DNA of 64,000 bases, taken from assembly GCA_030549495.1 (NCBI GenBank), contig JAUIRK010000192.1, forward strand, positions 1-64,000, written 5' to 3'. Positions 1 through 12,652 of the stretch are shown here, piece after piece. The number at the start of each line of letters is the position of its first letter. The first letter of the stretch is position 1. Origin of the DNA: Nectonema munidae. Taxonomy: Eukaryota > Nematomorpha > Nectonematoida > Nectonematidae. Under the pieces are notes generated by a model. The model searched no databases. It had not been told where the DNA came from and saw only the letters and a program-made list of their open reading frames with translations. Made by a program: the position numbers and the translations under genes.

Positions 1-1640
1 TTAAATTTATTAGAAAAACATTATACTGACCAATAAAAAAAACGAAGGTTAATTTATAAAAAAAATGGAAAAACTAATACTATTTTATAAAAATCTACAA
101 ATAAATTTAGATTCTGAGAGTAGAGTCGCTTTATAATTGTGCTGGAAATTGTCACATAATATAGGTAAAAATTTGTCCTAATGAAAGGAGCTTTAGTTTA
201 AAATGCATCCCTTATCTGCTAATTAATGGTATGAAGCCCATGGAAAATAAAAACAGTAAAATGGTATTTCTTAAGTACTTATGATATAAGTAATGTATTC
301 TGAAAGCCCATAAAAAATGCTTTAATTTGGTATATCGCATGATGCATTTTGTTGAGAAATGTGAAAGTTATAAGCGTTTTAATATTTGACTAAGATTTAA
401 GCTAGGAACACTACAAATAAACTAAGCGTACACTAGCCCGATAAAATAAACCACACACGCGTGCTAAAGATGTGGTGAAGCGTATGCGAGATAAGAATTC
501 ACTGCGCTCACAAACGCGTAATGCAACATGTGTTAATCTTTCTTCGCATAGTTATGCTCTAAAATCAATCAATAATGTGATTTATTCTTCGCACACTGTC
601 GGTATAAATATAACGAATGCCCTTCGTTAAAAATTAGAAAGGTTGTATCTAAACTAAATAAAAGTAGACTACGATTATCAAACAAAATTCGTACATTCAA
701 TCGACATTAATAAACCACACACGCGTGCTAAAGATGTGGTGAAGCGTATGCGAGATAAGAATTCACTGCGCTCACAAACGCGTAAGGCAACATGTGTTCA
801 TCTTTCTTCGCATAATTATGCTCTAAAATCAATCAATAATGTGATTTATTCCTCGCACACTGTCGGTATAAATATAACGAATGCCCTTCGTTAAAAATTA
901 GAAAGGTTGTATCTAAACTAAATAAAAAAGTAGACTACGATTATCAAACAAAACTCGTACATTTAATCGACATTTTTCACTTGAAAAATAATTTAAAATT
1001 TATTAGAAAAATATTATACTGACCTATACTACTGACCCATAAAAAGTAAAAAATAAATATTAATTTTCGACAGTTTTATTTAACTATGACATTTTAAAAT
1101 GTTAAAAACCATATTCTGCCTTTGTGAATATAAAATTTTGAAGAAATAATATATAAACTCATCACGTTAATTATTGGTATTTTTTGAAACTAGATAAAAG
1201 TTGACTGACCTCACATAAAAGCGGATTTTGGAAAAATAAAAATATATTTATTTGTAAAACCTAGCCTATTTTACCCCACAAAGAGTATAGCTTCAAATCT
1301 TGTACATTCGATCAACATTTTTCACTTTAAAAATAATTTTAAATTTATTAGAAAAACATTATACTGACCTGTACTACTGACCCATAAAAAGTAAAAAATA
1401 TATATTAATTTTCGACAGTTTTCTTCAACTATGAAATTTTAAAATGTAAAAAATCATATTTTACCTTTGTGAATATAAAATATTGAAAAAATATTATATA
1501 AATTAAGAACGTTAATTATTATTGGTATTTTTTGAAACTAGATAAAACTTGACTGACCTCACATAAAAGCAGATTTTGGAAAAATGAAAATATATTTATT
1601 TGTATAACCTAGCCTATGTTAACCACAAAGAGTATACCTT
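1..1640. repeat. Satellite-like tandem repeats at left edge
   Basis: Two tandem structures are visible. A 264-bp unit is present twice in direct order (about 445..708 and 709..972), beginning AATAAACCACACACGCGTGC and nearly identical between copies. A second unit of about 345 bp starts at 971 and again at 1316 (CATTTTTCACTT, then TATTAGAAAAA, ATACTGACC, TTTTCGACAG, TAACCTAGCC-like words); the first bases of the window belong to a third, partial copy. Both unit types share the junction word GTACATTYRATCRACATT, so the 264-bp block looks inserted into or fused with the larger array. I see no coding potential. The array probably continues to the left of the window. Confidence 0.8.
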
Positions 1641-2779
1641 TCCAATGATATCATTTTCATTCAATTTTTTTTTAAAATCTTCACATTATGCTTAAACAAA
1701 AAGGTGGTCCGGTAATTTTTTCAAAAATTTAGACAAAATTTTTCGAAGTAAAGTCCATTTATTAAAATTTGTTAAAACTTTTGCAAAAATAAATTATTCT
1801 AGAGTATGTAGCAAACGATAAGCTTTCTAATGATATATATATCATGAAAAAGAAATATTGAAAAACAGTTTAATTCTTTCTTCAAATCAAACAAGTAAAA
1901 ATTTCCAAAAAGTAGTATTGGTAGTATTAGTAGTATTATTATTATTATTATTATATATTACATAAACATTTCAACCAATCATATAGTTTTTATGAAATAA
2001 AACTGCAATTTCAAAGTTAAATTTTTTGAACTTTTAGGTAGAATTTTTGAAATGTGGCTTTCAATATGTATGTAAAATATTTTTTGAAAATTTTTATTTT
2101 AAGTATATTTTTTAAGCATTTTACGATTTACACATTTAAATATATAATAAGGCTGGCAAGTTTGGCGAGTTGTCTCCCCGGAGGTCTTGCCAGACCTCTG
2201 ATATATGATTCGGTTGAAATTATTATATTATAGATTAAATATTTTTATTGTAAATTTATCTAATGTACAATTTTATTACATTACAAAATTACTAAGTGAT
2301 CAATTATCTTCATCTAATTTTTGTGTTTTTTATCACTAATTAAATAATTTTTATATAGTTTGTACAAAATATGTTTGTTTCATTTAATTTATTAATTAGC
2401 TACAGGTATATATATGCTTTCTATATAGGGAATTCTTAAATTGTTAATATATTTTCATTTATTGTGCATTATATTCCAAAATAAATAGATTTGAATTTAT
2501 TACTGAAATATTTTGAGAAATATTACGTTGTCGGCAAATATTATAAAAAAGTTTTTTCTTTTTACCTTTTTTTACATAATTATACTTTTTTATCTTTAAA
2601 AAGTTTTTCAGTTTAGACTATAAAATATTTAGCTCCAATCGGTTTTTTATGAAAGATGGATGTGTTAAATGGAAGATATGATACAAGAGTAATTTTTAAA
2701 TTTGTTATTGAATGTCATCCGCGTGGTATCATAAAAAAAAGATTAGATTTTACAGTTTAATGTTGAATTGGCGAGATGG
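1641..2779. other. AT-rich DNA, no gene seen
   Basis: Poly-A/T-rich sequence without a supported reading frame. A short (ATT)n run lies near 1930..1955. At 2150..2205 a GC-richer patch holds a small hairpin (AGGTCT TGCC AGACCT) and a TTGTCTCCCCG word that recurs in the dispersed repeat at 8840 and 52780. Confidence 0.5.
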
Positions 2780-5362
2780 AATCTCTAAAAAAATCGTCTT
2801 CTCATGGAAAATTTGAGATAATCAAAAGAAATAGGCTGCTTGATAATTGAAATACTACAAGGTTTGTATCAAGAATGAATTAAATATTTTAAAAACATTT
2901 GAATTACCTTAACTATTTTAATAACCTTGAACCAGAATCCAATGATTAGTATTTATATGCATAAATTGAAGCAAAGGTAATTTAGCTAAAGAAAGTTTTG
3001 AAGTTTTTAAAATAACCGGATCTTTTAATCCCTCCATATCAGGAATTATTCATTTTATCATTTGATGTATCGAATGCATGTGACAATCATTGGGCCAAAA
3101 CCATCCATTTAAACAGTTTTTTATTTCATCATCACGAAGTAATGTAATGTTGCAATCTCTAATTTAAAGGTTAAAAAAGTATATAAAGTGCACATATTAG
3201 ATTTAAAAAACAATTACAAAATTGGATCAATATTTTTACAAGCTCTAGATGGATGACAATGAGAAGAGCATTTGAAAGAATTCTTAAAGCAGATACATGT
3301 ATTTTTTTCACAGCTGTTTAAACAATTACAGGGCTTTCTTAAAACATTTCTAGAAGGATTTGCTTCACGAACAGCGGTTCGTAAAGTGACCTTTCTATTT
3401 ATATCGCAGTCTTTTATATAACCGGTATATGGTTGAATTTCTTCAACGCTGTACAGTCTATCTATCAGATCACTAATGCACGCTAACCGCGCATATCCAT
3501 TAGCAATTTTGGATTTATCAACAATTTTACATGGAGGTCTTGTGTTTTCGCTAGCAGCCCTATCTTTTCTTGGGATTGATAGTGTAACGTTTTAATTATT
3601 CCTTAAAAGAAGGTGTAATATTTTATAAAAAATGCTATAAAAGGGCATAAAATAACCTAAAAAACTAAAAATATCAAAATACATGCAAATTCACTTTTTA
3701 AATAAAAAATAATTTTTCAATAAATAAAAAATGAAGTTCTTACTCGTAGTTATATATTTGTTTTTTGAATTTTTTATCATAAATAGCTTTCATTTTTGAA
3801 GCAGATTTCAAAGTCTCTAATTTGACCTTCTTCCTAATTTTCTCGTGAGTTTTTTCTTCTATATTGATAAACGTGTCTTTTTCTTCAAAAGTATAATTGT
3901 GATCATCGGAAATTATTGATTCACACTTCTTTACAGAATTAGATTCTATTTTTTCCTCTAATGGGAAACTTATAGCAGAATCAAGAGTTATTTCATCATG
4001 TACTCCAAATAAACTGTCAGGAAAAGGACACTTCATATGTTTCTGACCAAATACAGTTTCATAAGGAGATGTTTTAATTGTTACGTTCTCTTGAGTGTTC
4101 ATGCTGAACATGACCCTAGGTAGCCAAGAAGCCCAAGGAAAATCACCAGAATAATTTTTGCTTCTTAGCTTTGCCAATTTTTGTTGAACTAAGTAGCAAA
4201 AAATGAATTTATACGGAAAAATATATTTACGAAGTTAGAATACCAATGCAATTCCCCCGTTCAACTAATCCTTGAGATTGGGAATGTCTAGGTCTCCCTG
4301 TGATAAATAAGGTGCTTTTTCCATCTGAATCCCATTGTTCAAATAGTTGTTTCAATGTAGCGTTTACAAACTCTCTTCCATTGTCCGAATGAAATATCAA
4401 AGGAGAGCCGAAATACGCTAACACTCTTTCTTCAATCATTTTAGATACTTCAGTAGCGCTTTTGGTTTTAAGAGGAAAAAGAACATGATATTTTGAAAAA
4501 TGATCTTCAAAATGACAAATATATTTATATTCACCATCAGGCTCAGCCTCCATAGAAATTAAATCAATCTAGTAGTATATAAAAAAATGATATTAAATTT
4601 GTAAAAAGTTATAAAATAAAAAATTTAACTAAATAAAAATAACTCAGTAAATAAATTAACAAAACAATATAAAAATAAAATTAAACTTTACCTGGACTCT
4701 GCTTAAGAAAGAATTTTAAATTATAGGCTTCAGTGGAGCTTTGCTCGTCCTTACTGAGCCTTTTTGACAAGTTGGACAGGATCTACAAAATTCTTGAAAA
4801 TAGGAACGAGGAGCTCCAATATACTCTTGATTGAAATCATCCATTGTTTTTTTATAGCCATTATGAATATTATTTCTATGAATTCTTGTTAGGATTTCAA
4901 AAATATCTTCTTCGTGAACTAATTTCAAATAATTTATAAGATTACCATCATCTGGCTTACCTTTAGTAAAAAAAAGTTAAAAGTTAAAGGTACCTTGGAA
5001 TGTTTTCATTGAAAAAAATTCAACAGGAAGGATGAGATATACAAGTGTAAAAATTATATACAGAAAACAAAATATTGATGAAAAAAAATTTAGGTAGTTT
5101 TATATAAATACCTTTCTTGAGAGTGACAACTACATTTTGAAGGTTAAGTTCTTCATACGTTACCACTTTAAAATTTTTGGTTTTAATAAAAGCCTTGATT
5201 TTTGAATCAGTGATTGAAGTATCTTCAAAAAATTTTTATTTTTTATACTTTTCAATTGAAACAATGTGTCAATTTGATGATTGATTTTGCAAAAAAATTG
5301 TTCATGTGATTTTGATGTAAAATAAAATCAGAAGTTTCTTGATTTTCACAATTGAAATTCAT
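2780..5362 (-). pseudogene. KRBA2/Ginger-like integrase pseudogene with Cys-rich and Ulp1-like regions
   Basis: Pieces on the - strand follow the order of KRBA2-like (Ginger-type, integrase-derived) proteins. The likely start ATG is at 5362. An H2C2 zinc-binding segment lies at 4928..4716 (H-N-x3-NGYKKT, SCPTCQKG). The integrase core lies at 4570..4240 (HFEDHFSKYHVLFPLKTK, FHSDNGREF). The integrase C-part is at 4185..3740 (LPRVMFSMNTQ, TSPYETVFGQ). A chromo-like stretch and Cys-rich block are at 3590..3230 (NCLNSCEKNTCICFKNSFKC). Last comes an Ulp1-like start at 3165..2940 (NGWFWPND, NTNHWIL). Intron boundaries are still readable, for example GAG|GTAAGA at about 3740 and CTACTTAG at about 4185. 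In-frame stops near 4718, 3595 and 3070 make it a pseudogene. KRBA2-like architecture is established; the Ulp1 call rests on weak resemblance. Confidence 0.7.
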
Positions 5363-5751
5363 TATAATGTTTTAAAATGAAAAGAAATAAGAAATAATTA
5401 GAAAAAAAATATAATTTCTTAAAAAGTTTCGAAAATATGAAATATGATATGAAAATATATAAAAGAAAACTATGAATTTAGAAGTTTTAAATATGACTAA
5501 AAGTAATTTAAATCATAAATAAATAAAAAAAAAATTAAATAAAAAAATTCTAAAATACGTATTATTTTTTTAAAGCTTTTCTTATTAATCAAGTATATAT
5601 AAAATGGCTAAAAACCCTACTTTGCGCAGGACAATACTACTGAAAGTTTTAAAAATCACTTTATCCTTCTACTTCAAGATTAAAAGTAAATTTAATTAAT
5701 TTTGCAAAATGTTCTATTTAATTAATTTTATTCTTCAATTAATTTTTTTAG

Positions 5752-8700
5752 ATTGGACCCTTTGGTCCAGAAGTGCCAAAATTGTTATCTCTTTCTTCAA
5801 GTTAGTCCTTCTCTTTCTCATTTAATCATTCCTAAGATTTTAACTCTGTTCTTTTTTAGATTCTAATTACAAACATGACACAAATGAATTATCCACTTCT
5901 TCATCCAATATAAAAGTTTTAGAAAATAGATCCACTAAAGAGGAACTTTCTGGAGCTGGCAATCAAGCGCCGTATCTTTATTTTTTCCTCCTTATTTTCC
6001 TTTTTTAATACTTCGATTTATTTCAAGGCCTACTTCCCACATCTCACCGCCAGGTACGAAAATTTTAGCTTATACATTTCCATAATTTTTACTACAAATC
6101 CTTAAAACCTAGATGATTTAAAATTCTTGCTTATCAGGCAATTTTCTTAAAAACGGTCAGTTTTATGAAAGATCCAAACTTTTGAAGACTTATGCAATTC
6201 CCATTTAATTTCATTGAAAGTAAGAGTTTGTCTGCGTTCTCCTTAGGACATTGGTCTTTGGGTTAGCCCCTAGATTATACTATCCTTATATGAGTATAAT
6301 CTATCAGTTCAAAACAAGATGTTGTTTAACCCATTTAAAACCAAGCAAAGCAGACGATATCTAAAAAAACGCAGACGATTTATATTCATTCATTGAAAAA
6401 AGCATACGAAGATGAAATTACTTATGTTCCATAATAGGAACATTGGTCGTAAATGGGTTAAACAGAGTATTTCCATAAAAGCAAGTACTCTCAGGGAAAG
6501 TGTAGAATTTTGTTACACCTTCGCAGCAGCAGCAGCCATAAACCAGTGTAATTTCAGCGAACCCGCAAAAATCCACAATAAGGTACTGCTGGCTTTTTGC
6601 AGGCTTCTACATATGTTAAACAGTGGTAAAATTGAACGTCGCAATCGAGAGTTGAATATCTCGTATACTTTTCCTTTTTTGTTTCCCATACGCATCCTAT
6701 TTAGGCGCTTTCTTTTCTACAATATAACTCTTTCAATTCTTTTTCTTTCTTTTTTTGAAAAAAGACAACCTGAATCAGAAGCACTCGAGAAAAGTAAATT
6801 ATTTTGTCTGGAATTTTTTACATTGGGGGTTATAATTTAATCCTTTTTTAATTTACGAGCTTCTAGAACTAATAATATAAACAGTACTATTATATTCCAG
6901 CTGAAATTTTTTAAAGTGGATATTATCCTAAAGCTTTAAAAAGTGCATATTTGAAACAAATTTCAATATAAAATATAAATAATGAATCTTTGAAATGTTA
7001 GAGTAAATACGAATAATTTCAACAATGTGCGCAATATGTTTCAATATCCTCGGATAATTTACTATTTTTCTACATAAAAACTCAGCTTTGACTTGTGTTT
7101 GGTCTTTCTGAAGATAAAACTGCTAAATGTTGCATTTACAATCCCTTTTTTAGTACCGCATTCTTTTTAAATATTTTTCATTTTTCCTCTTAGTTGCTGG
7201 ATTTCCTCTTCCTTCCAACTCGATGCCTCTTTCCTTCATGCCTTTCAATCCAAACGTCCCCCCCCTCCAAATCTCTCTCGTACGTTCTGATCTTCGCATC
7301 CACTTTTTCTACTTTTTCTTTCATTTATTAAGGAGTTCCACCTCCTGGATTTCCTCCGCAAATTGCATCTTTCAATGGCATGTCCGGGGATAGTATGTCT
7401 ATTTTCTTTAATACTCTTTCTGTACGCTGTTTACTTGTATAGATCTTTAGATCTTTTAATAACCATGTTTAGGGCCTCCTTTTCCAAATTCTTCTTTTCC
7501 CATCATTTACAACAATTCATCCAGTGTGCAGCATAATCGAGATTCGCACGCTGCTCGTGACGAAAGGTTGCCCTTTTGCCTTACTTCTAAATAACTTTTT
7601 TTCATCGTGATCTTTTTACTTTGAAAGGGGTTACTCAAAGGATCGATCCAGAGAAAACTCAAGAGAGATCAGTCTCAACAAAGATTCCAGGTAAATATTT
7701 TCAATACTATATTCGTCATCTTGATCTGCAAAACTGTCAAGTTGAAGATATTGTAGTAAAGAAAGTAGGATGTATTTCGACAAGCTGCATTATAATGATT
7801 ATTCATAAATACTCTTTTGCGTTTAGGGGCAATGATTATAAACGGCAAAGAATGTCTTCTGTTGAGCGATCTCGTGGAGAAAATAGGCCAAGGCATCGTT
7901 CAAGAGAAACCTCCCGTTACAAGTCCCGTGAACGCAACAGTAGCCCTTATCACAGGTAAGCTCTATGTATCTACTTGTTCTACTCCACTTTTACCGCTAA
8001 AATTTCTTTCATTATTTTACTTACACACTGTCGGATCGCTTTAATATTTTTCTGGTTTCATTAGGAGTACATTGATACTTTACTGTAAAATAAATATCTA
8101 AAAGTCTAAAATTTAATTTATTTTTTATCTAAAAGCAACAATTTAATTTGCCACAAGGATATTTTTTTAAAAACTAATTTTGTAAAAGCGTATTGGGCTT
8201 GTAAAAATTTAGGATCTTTTAAAATGCCTTTTCCCCGATAATAAAGCCATGGCTTATTTTCTAAAAATTCACGTCTTTTATGCACACGATGGCTTTTTCT
8301 TTCTATGACTTGGCGTGGCGCAAAATGTAATGAAAATCATTTGGTGAGCAATATCTTGTTAGTTGTGACACTAAAATTGGAAAAATATTAAACGGATGTA
8401 AGGTTGTTTTTCTGTCCTCATATAGGCTGACTATGAATCTATAAGAAAGAGAGTGTTTGGGAGTTGTTTATACGAGTCGCACACCCTACATTTAAATAAA
8501 TGAGGCTAGCCTCGCGGGTGTATTAAACACAATTTGATTTGAACATTTTTCGATTCTTTGATTATTCGACAAATATAATATTTAAAATCGTGCAAATTGC
8601 AAAGTATAGGTAATAACTTTTGTAACATCGTATGAGGTAGCAAAATATGAACAGAAAGTTTGATATTTTTTGATTTTTTAAAGAATATTTTTCGATTCTT

Positions 8701-11356
8701 TGATAACAGAATTTTATTTTGATTATTTGATAAAATATATTATATAGGTTGGAGATGAATTATCGCGGTATACAGGTTGGAGATGAACCAACGTAGTATA
8801 CAAATGTATATAGGTAATAACTTATGTAGCATCGTCTCCCCGAATGAGGTATATCAAATCTTACATCTAGCAGAATGTGAACAGAAAGTTGAACATTGTC
8901 TCCCTAGTTATTTCTACATGGAATAGAAACCATTGTAGTATACAGGTTGAAGATGAATCATTGTAGTATATAGTTTGGAGATGAATCATCGTAGAATACA
9001 GGTTGGAGAAGAATCATCGTAATATACGGGTTGGAGATAACACGCAAGTTGTCTACCCGCGTTCAACCGTACAGTTTATGAGATAAATAAATTATGATAG
9101 TAAAATGATTTCTGTTTTCTTCTTCATTAATTCAAGTTTCCTTTCCCTTCTTAATAGGAAACAATTCAATTCATACATTTAAGTTATTTTATCCTTTTAA
9201 TAATCCACATCAATATCATCAATCCATATTACCCAGTGGTAAACGCTAACTATTCCTAATGGAACTAGCCTAATACGAAGACATTTCAATTCAAAATTTT
9301 GAATTAATCCTTTCTTTTTGGACATCAAAGAGTAAATCTAGCCCACACACTTACCATTATATAGGATCTTTACACACTCTATCCATTCAGTTATTCCTAT
9401 AGCCTCTAATGCAATACTCTCTGAAAACTTTTTTTTAAATATTTTTCCGTTTGCAATGTATTTTAACTATAAAATAATTGAGAAAAGCGATTTTTATTTA
9501 TATATTGTAATGGTAATCGTAGCGTAGGGTGTTTTCATCGAAAAGGCACAATTGTGCCGCTTGTATCGAACTATGAGGAAAGCAGGCTTGTTGCAGGATC
9601 GAACCCAAACCCTTGAGTTATCAAATCCAGCATCTAACCAACCCTACTCACGTTTTATAAAATCACAACTAAAAAGAATATTGAAAGGCAAACTTTGTTA
9701 GCATGTATAATTTGCACTAATATAATTGTTGGTTTTTTAAATACTTGTTGTAAACTTTATTAAGTTATTTAATAACGAAAAAAGCATCTTACCCTGTTCA
9801 CGAAACGGGCAATTTTGCAAACGGGATGTAACACATTGTATTTAAACTTTTTAGGCTTAGAAGGCATTTGTTTGTGATGTGTTTAAAGTGTTGATTATAA
9901 TTGTTTATGTATTACTAACCGTTTTTACATATTATCTTATTTTACAACACGCTTTAGCATACAGCATTTTTTTTATCTTGATCAAAGATACCTTAATTAA
10001 AATTTTATAAAAACTTTGAATTAAAGATATTAAAATTTTTATATGCTTAATAAGAGCGTGATATTTTGAAGACGTTTGTAAAATTTAATCTCAATAAAAT
10101 ATCCTGATCTTTCGATAAAATCATTTTCTCCAGAAATTAGGAATTAGATTGCGATATAAATAATAGAACAAAAGCCATAAACACCAATATGGATACACAA
10201 AAAGTAAAACTAGTCTTTATTTACTAAATAACTTTCCAAAAATAGCGAAAGCATTTAACGATCATTTTTAAAAGTCTGACACACTTGGGAAATTTCTGTC
10301 ACATTCACAATACATAGGTTGTATAGATAAGGAAGTACTTTGTAATAGTTGCAAAGAGTGCGATAGTTTAGACGTTTCAATCATGTTAAAATTTTAAAGA
10401 GATTTCTTTATTTTTGATGGAATAAAATGAAAAATATTCTCAAGTCTCGTGTCATTTTTCTGGGGAATCGAGAGGCTTGAACCCTTAAAGTCTCTAGAAA
10501 CGAGAGTCGAGAAATCGCGATACGGAATCTTTAGATACGACCCCTTTGAAATAAGAGATACTTCGAGATACGACCTTGTGTACCTTATGAAATGCTTGTT
10601 ATAACCTTAAAATACAACTTCATTTTTACTTTTGATGAGTTTGACATTTCGATATATATGTACGAATAGAAGATAGTTTACCATACAGTTTACTAAAAAG
10701 TTAACTAATCAGATTTAGTAATTGAACTTTTTCTCAAAGTCGTAATTTTTGTTCATTCTTTAAATAAGGTCTTCTTGTCGTTTAATTCTCAATAAAGCTG
10801 TGACGTCTAATAGTGCCCTCCTTTTCCCAATAAGTAGGATACTTTAGGATACAGATAAAAACCTTTAAAATTATTTATTTTCAAACTTAATTGACTATAT
10901 ATATGATCGGTACAACTGTTTTATTACAGGAAATCATATCACAAGCGAGGCTACAAAAGTAGAAGAAGTTCTAGTAGGAAACGTAGTAGGTCGCATGACA
11001 GAAGACACGCCCAGAAAAGATCTAGAACAAAAGAGCGTTCCTATTCCAGAAGGTAATTTGTGTTTCACGGCGCTTTAACTTAATTTTGCTATTATTCTTT
11101 TATCCTGTGTCATACGTTAAGTCGAAAGCACCACCATGAAGGCGAAAGTAGCAGTCATCACAGGAGGTCTCACAAATCAAGAAAGAGTAAAAAGGCAGAT
11201 CATGTTGATAGTTTGTCTTCTGCCAAAGCTAGAAAATCGCCTACTCCAACATCTACAAATGAAGTAAAGAATATTGTGGAAAAGTTTGCGATCTCTGAAA
11301 GTTCAACTACCGAACAATCATCCAAGATAGAGGTGGAAAACGAAAATGAGACATGA
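5752..11356 (+). CDS. Arginine/serine-rich nuclear protein, 3' nine exons
   Basis: Nine exons keep one frame with GT/AG borders and matching phases: 5752..5800, 5860..5971, 6028..6053, 7333..7392, 7473..7566, 7628..7690, 7827..7955, 10930..11052, 11122..11356 (stop TGA 11354). The encoded C-terminal part of about 300 residues starts with a short acidic/Ser segment. A proline-rich part follows (SPPGVPPPGFPPQ, RPPFPNSSF), then a long RS-type region rich in SR, RS, RE and KR pairs, then a Ser/Glu tail (EVENENET). Such composition is typical of splicing or 3'-end-processing factors. The Pro-rich then Arg/His/Ser layout resembles the C-terminus of FIP1-like and RBBP6-like proteins, but no diagnostic domain is in view, so I give no symbol. 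Upstream exons were not found; they lie before 5752, possibly beyond the Ginger-like insertion. The introns hold a piggyBac MITE, the 8.5-kb repeat and a SINE. Confidence 0.8.
6330..6457 (+). mobile_element. piggyBac-type MITE, TTAA flanked, copy 1
   Basis: A 128-bp element flanked by TTAA at 6326..6329 and 6458..6461. It starts CCCATTTAAAACCAAG and ends CGTAAATGGG, with two internal CAGACGAT words and, near the right end, the palindrome TGTTCCATAATAGGAACA. It is almost identical to the copy at 24805..24934 and lies in an intron (6054..7332) of the RS-rich gene. Confidence 0.85.
8510..9060 (+). repeat. Dispersed repeat with internal GTTGGAGATGAATCATCG array (copy 1)
   Basis: From about 8530 the sequence repeats that at 52200..52980 almost base for base (TCGATTCTTTGATTATTCGA, TAATAACTTTTGTAACATCG, CGTCTCCCCGAATGAGGTA). 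The second half holds several imperfect tandem copies of GGTTGGAGATGAATCATCG followed by TAGTATACA. It has no open frame and lies in the large intron 7956..10929 of the RS-rich gene. Confidence 0.8.
9500..9665 (-). repeat. tRNA-derived SINE, copy 1
   Basis: On the - strand an A-box-like GGTTGGTTAGATGCTGG (9643..9627) is followed about 20 bp later by a B-box GGTTCGATCCTG (9605..9594), the internal Pol III promoter layout of tRNA-like SINEs. The downstream body (CATAGTTCGATACAAGCGGC, GTGCC, CGATGAAAACACCC) also follows the tRNA-like head at 23905..24060. No cloverleaf with intact acceptor stem is apparent, so it is not a functional tRNA gene. Confidence 0.65.
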
Positions 11357-11420
11357 AATCTAATCATATCAAAATTATTATTTAAAGTTTGTATTTTTAT
11401 CATGAGTGTGTGTACTTGAT

Positions 11421-11426
11421 AATAAA
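11421..11426 (+). promoter_or_regulatory. PolyA signal AATAAA of the RS-rich gene
   Basis: A canonical AATAAA lies 65 bp after the TGA stop at 11354, with no other reading frame between them. It supports the last exon call. Confidence 0.6.
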
Positions 11427-12650
11427 TTCAAAATATCATTTTTCCAAAAGATTATTTTGTAACTATCCTAATAATTTAAAAAGATGTAACTGATCAAAAA
11501 TTCAAATAAATAAACACTTATTTGTATAATTAAGTCTTAAAACACATAAAAATTAATTTTTTTTCTCAATCAGATTCAAAATATTTTACATTCCACTTTG
11601 GGATAATAAGCACAAGAAGTTTCAAAATTCAAAAAAATTAAATTGTTCATTTAAATCGAAAAACTTTATTTACAGTGAAAATTTTTGAAACAGTTTTGTC
11701 TAAAGATATATTAGAATTCTCTTATTCTTTTTCTAATAGTTCGTTATAGTATCACTATAACATAAATATCATTAAAAATTGAATTAAAACCACAAGAAAA
11801 TCTACTTAATTGAAAGAATATTCAAAAACACAATGCCTTTATCCTCGTTGTCTCCCCATTTTTATTATTTCAAATCAAGCACGGAACAAACTTTATTATA
11901 AACAGTATCAAATTAAACACACCCGAATGTCTAGCTATACTTAAATCATAATGATTTGTATATCGTTGTCTCCTCTTTGTTATTATATCAAATTTTATCC
12001 TAAATGGTAGAAATATGTAATTGATTATAGTGAATAAAATTATGATAGGGTAGTGGATGCCTTTATCATTTTGGGGGGTAGAAAGATTATACTAGACAAA
12101 ATTATAAGAATTTATTGCATTTCTTCATTCTTTTGTGAGTTTATAAGATAGTTGCTAAAAATTATAAGAGGGGTAAAAATTTAATAAAAGCTATCTTAAA
12201 TATTAATTAACCGTAACTCACCCATTAAATATGAAAGTATTATTTATAAATTGGAATGAGGAGTTAAAAACAGTATAAATTAGACTTGAAAACAAACAAT
12301 ATTAACTAATCAATATAGACGCTCAAATGCACTAGAGTAAGTATAAAAGTCATTTAATTTTAACTTAAAGGGTAACAATAAATTTAATGTTATTTGGAAA
12401 ACATTCCTAACCTGTTTCATTTCAAAATAAATGTGTTTTTTTCTAAAAAAATAAATCAAAGCACGTAATTTTTAGTGGAATTTTTGTAACCAAATTTTGA
12501 ATTGAAATTATAAAAGATCTTTATTGGATTCACTCTCGTGTCTCAACCTCTTTAAGTTAATGAAGATATTGAATTATGTGACAAAGGAGTTTTCAAACTC
12601 ATTATATGAAATCGATACACATTTTTTAAACCATCCTATAAAATTTTCCG
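11427..12650. other. Intergenic AT-rich DNA
   Basis: No supported gene. Words shared with the 8.5-kb dispersed repeat (TTGTCTCCCC at about 11850, TTGTCTCCTC at about 11966) suggest old fragments of it. The rest is low-complexity AT sequence. Confidence 0.5.
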
Positions 12651-12652
12651 CA

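Noticed and set aside
6412-6840. 142-codon + frame starting MKLLMFHNRNIG
   Set aside because: It begins inside a piggyBac MITE end and lies within an intron (6054..7332) of the RS-rich gene; no domain, and it spans unrelated sequence types.
7621-8044. Frames of 112 and 75 codons around 7.6..8.0 kb
   Set aside because: The first reads through an intron; the second is in the wrong frame for the SR exons. The spliced reading gives a consistent RS-rich protein instead.
8745-9035. CRISPR-like repeats (GTTGGAGATGAATCATCG)
   Set aside because: Units are directly tandem and imperfect without unique spacers, in an animal genome; this is a minisatellite-like array.
9500-9665. Functional tRNA gene
   Set aside because: A- and B-boxes are present but the acceptor stem and anticodon arm do not fold convincingly, and related copies exist, so a SINE is the better reading.
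11200-11403. 67-codon - strand frame
   Set aside because: It is the antisense shadow of the last exon of the RS-rich gene.
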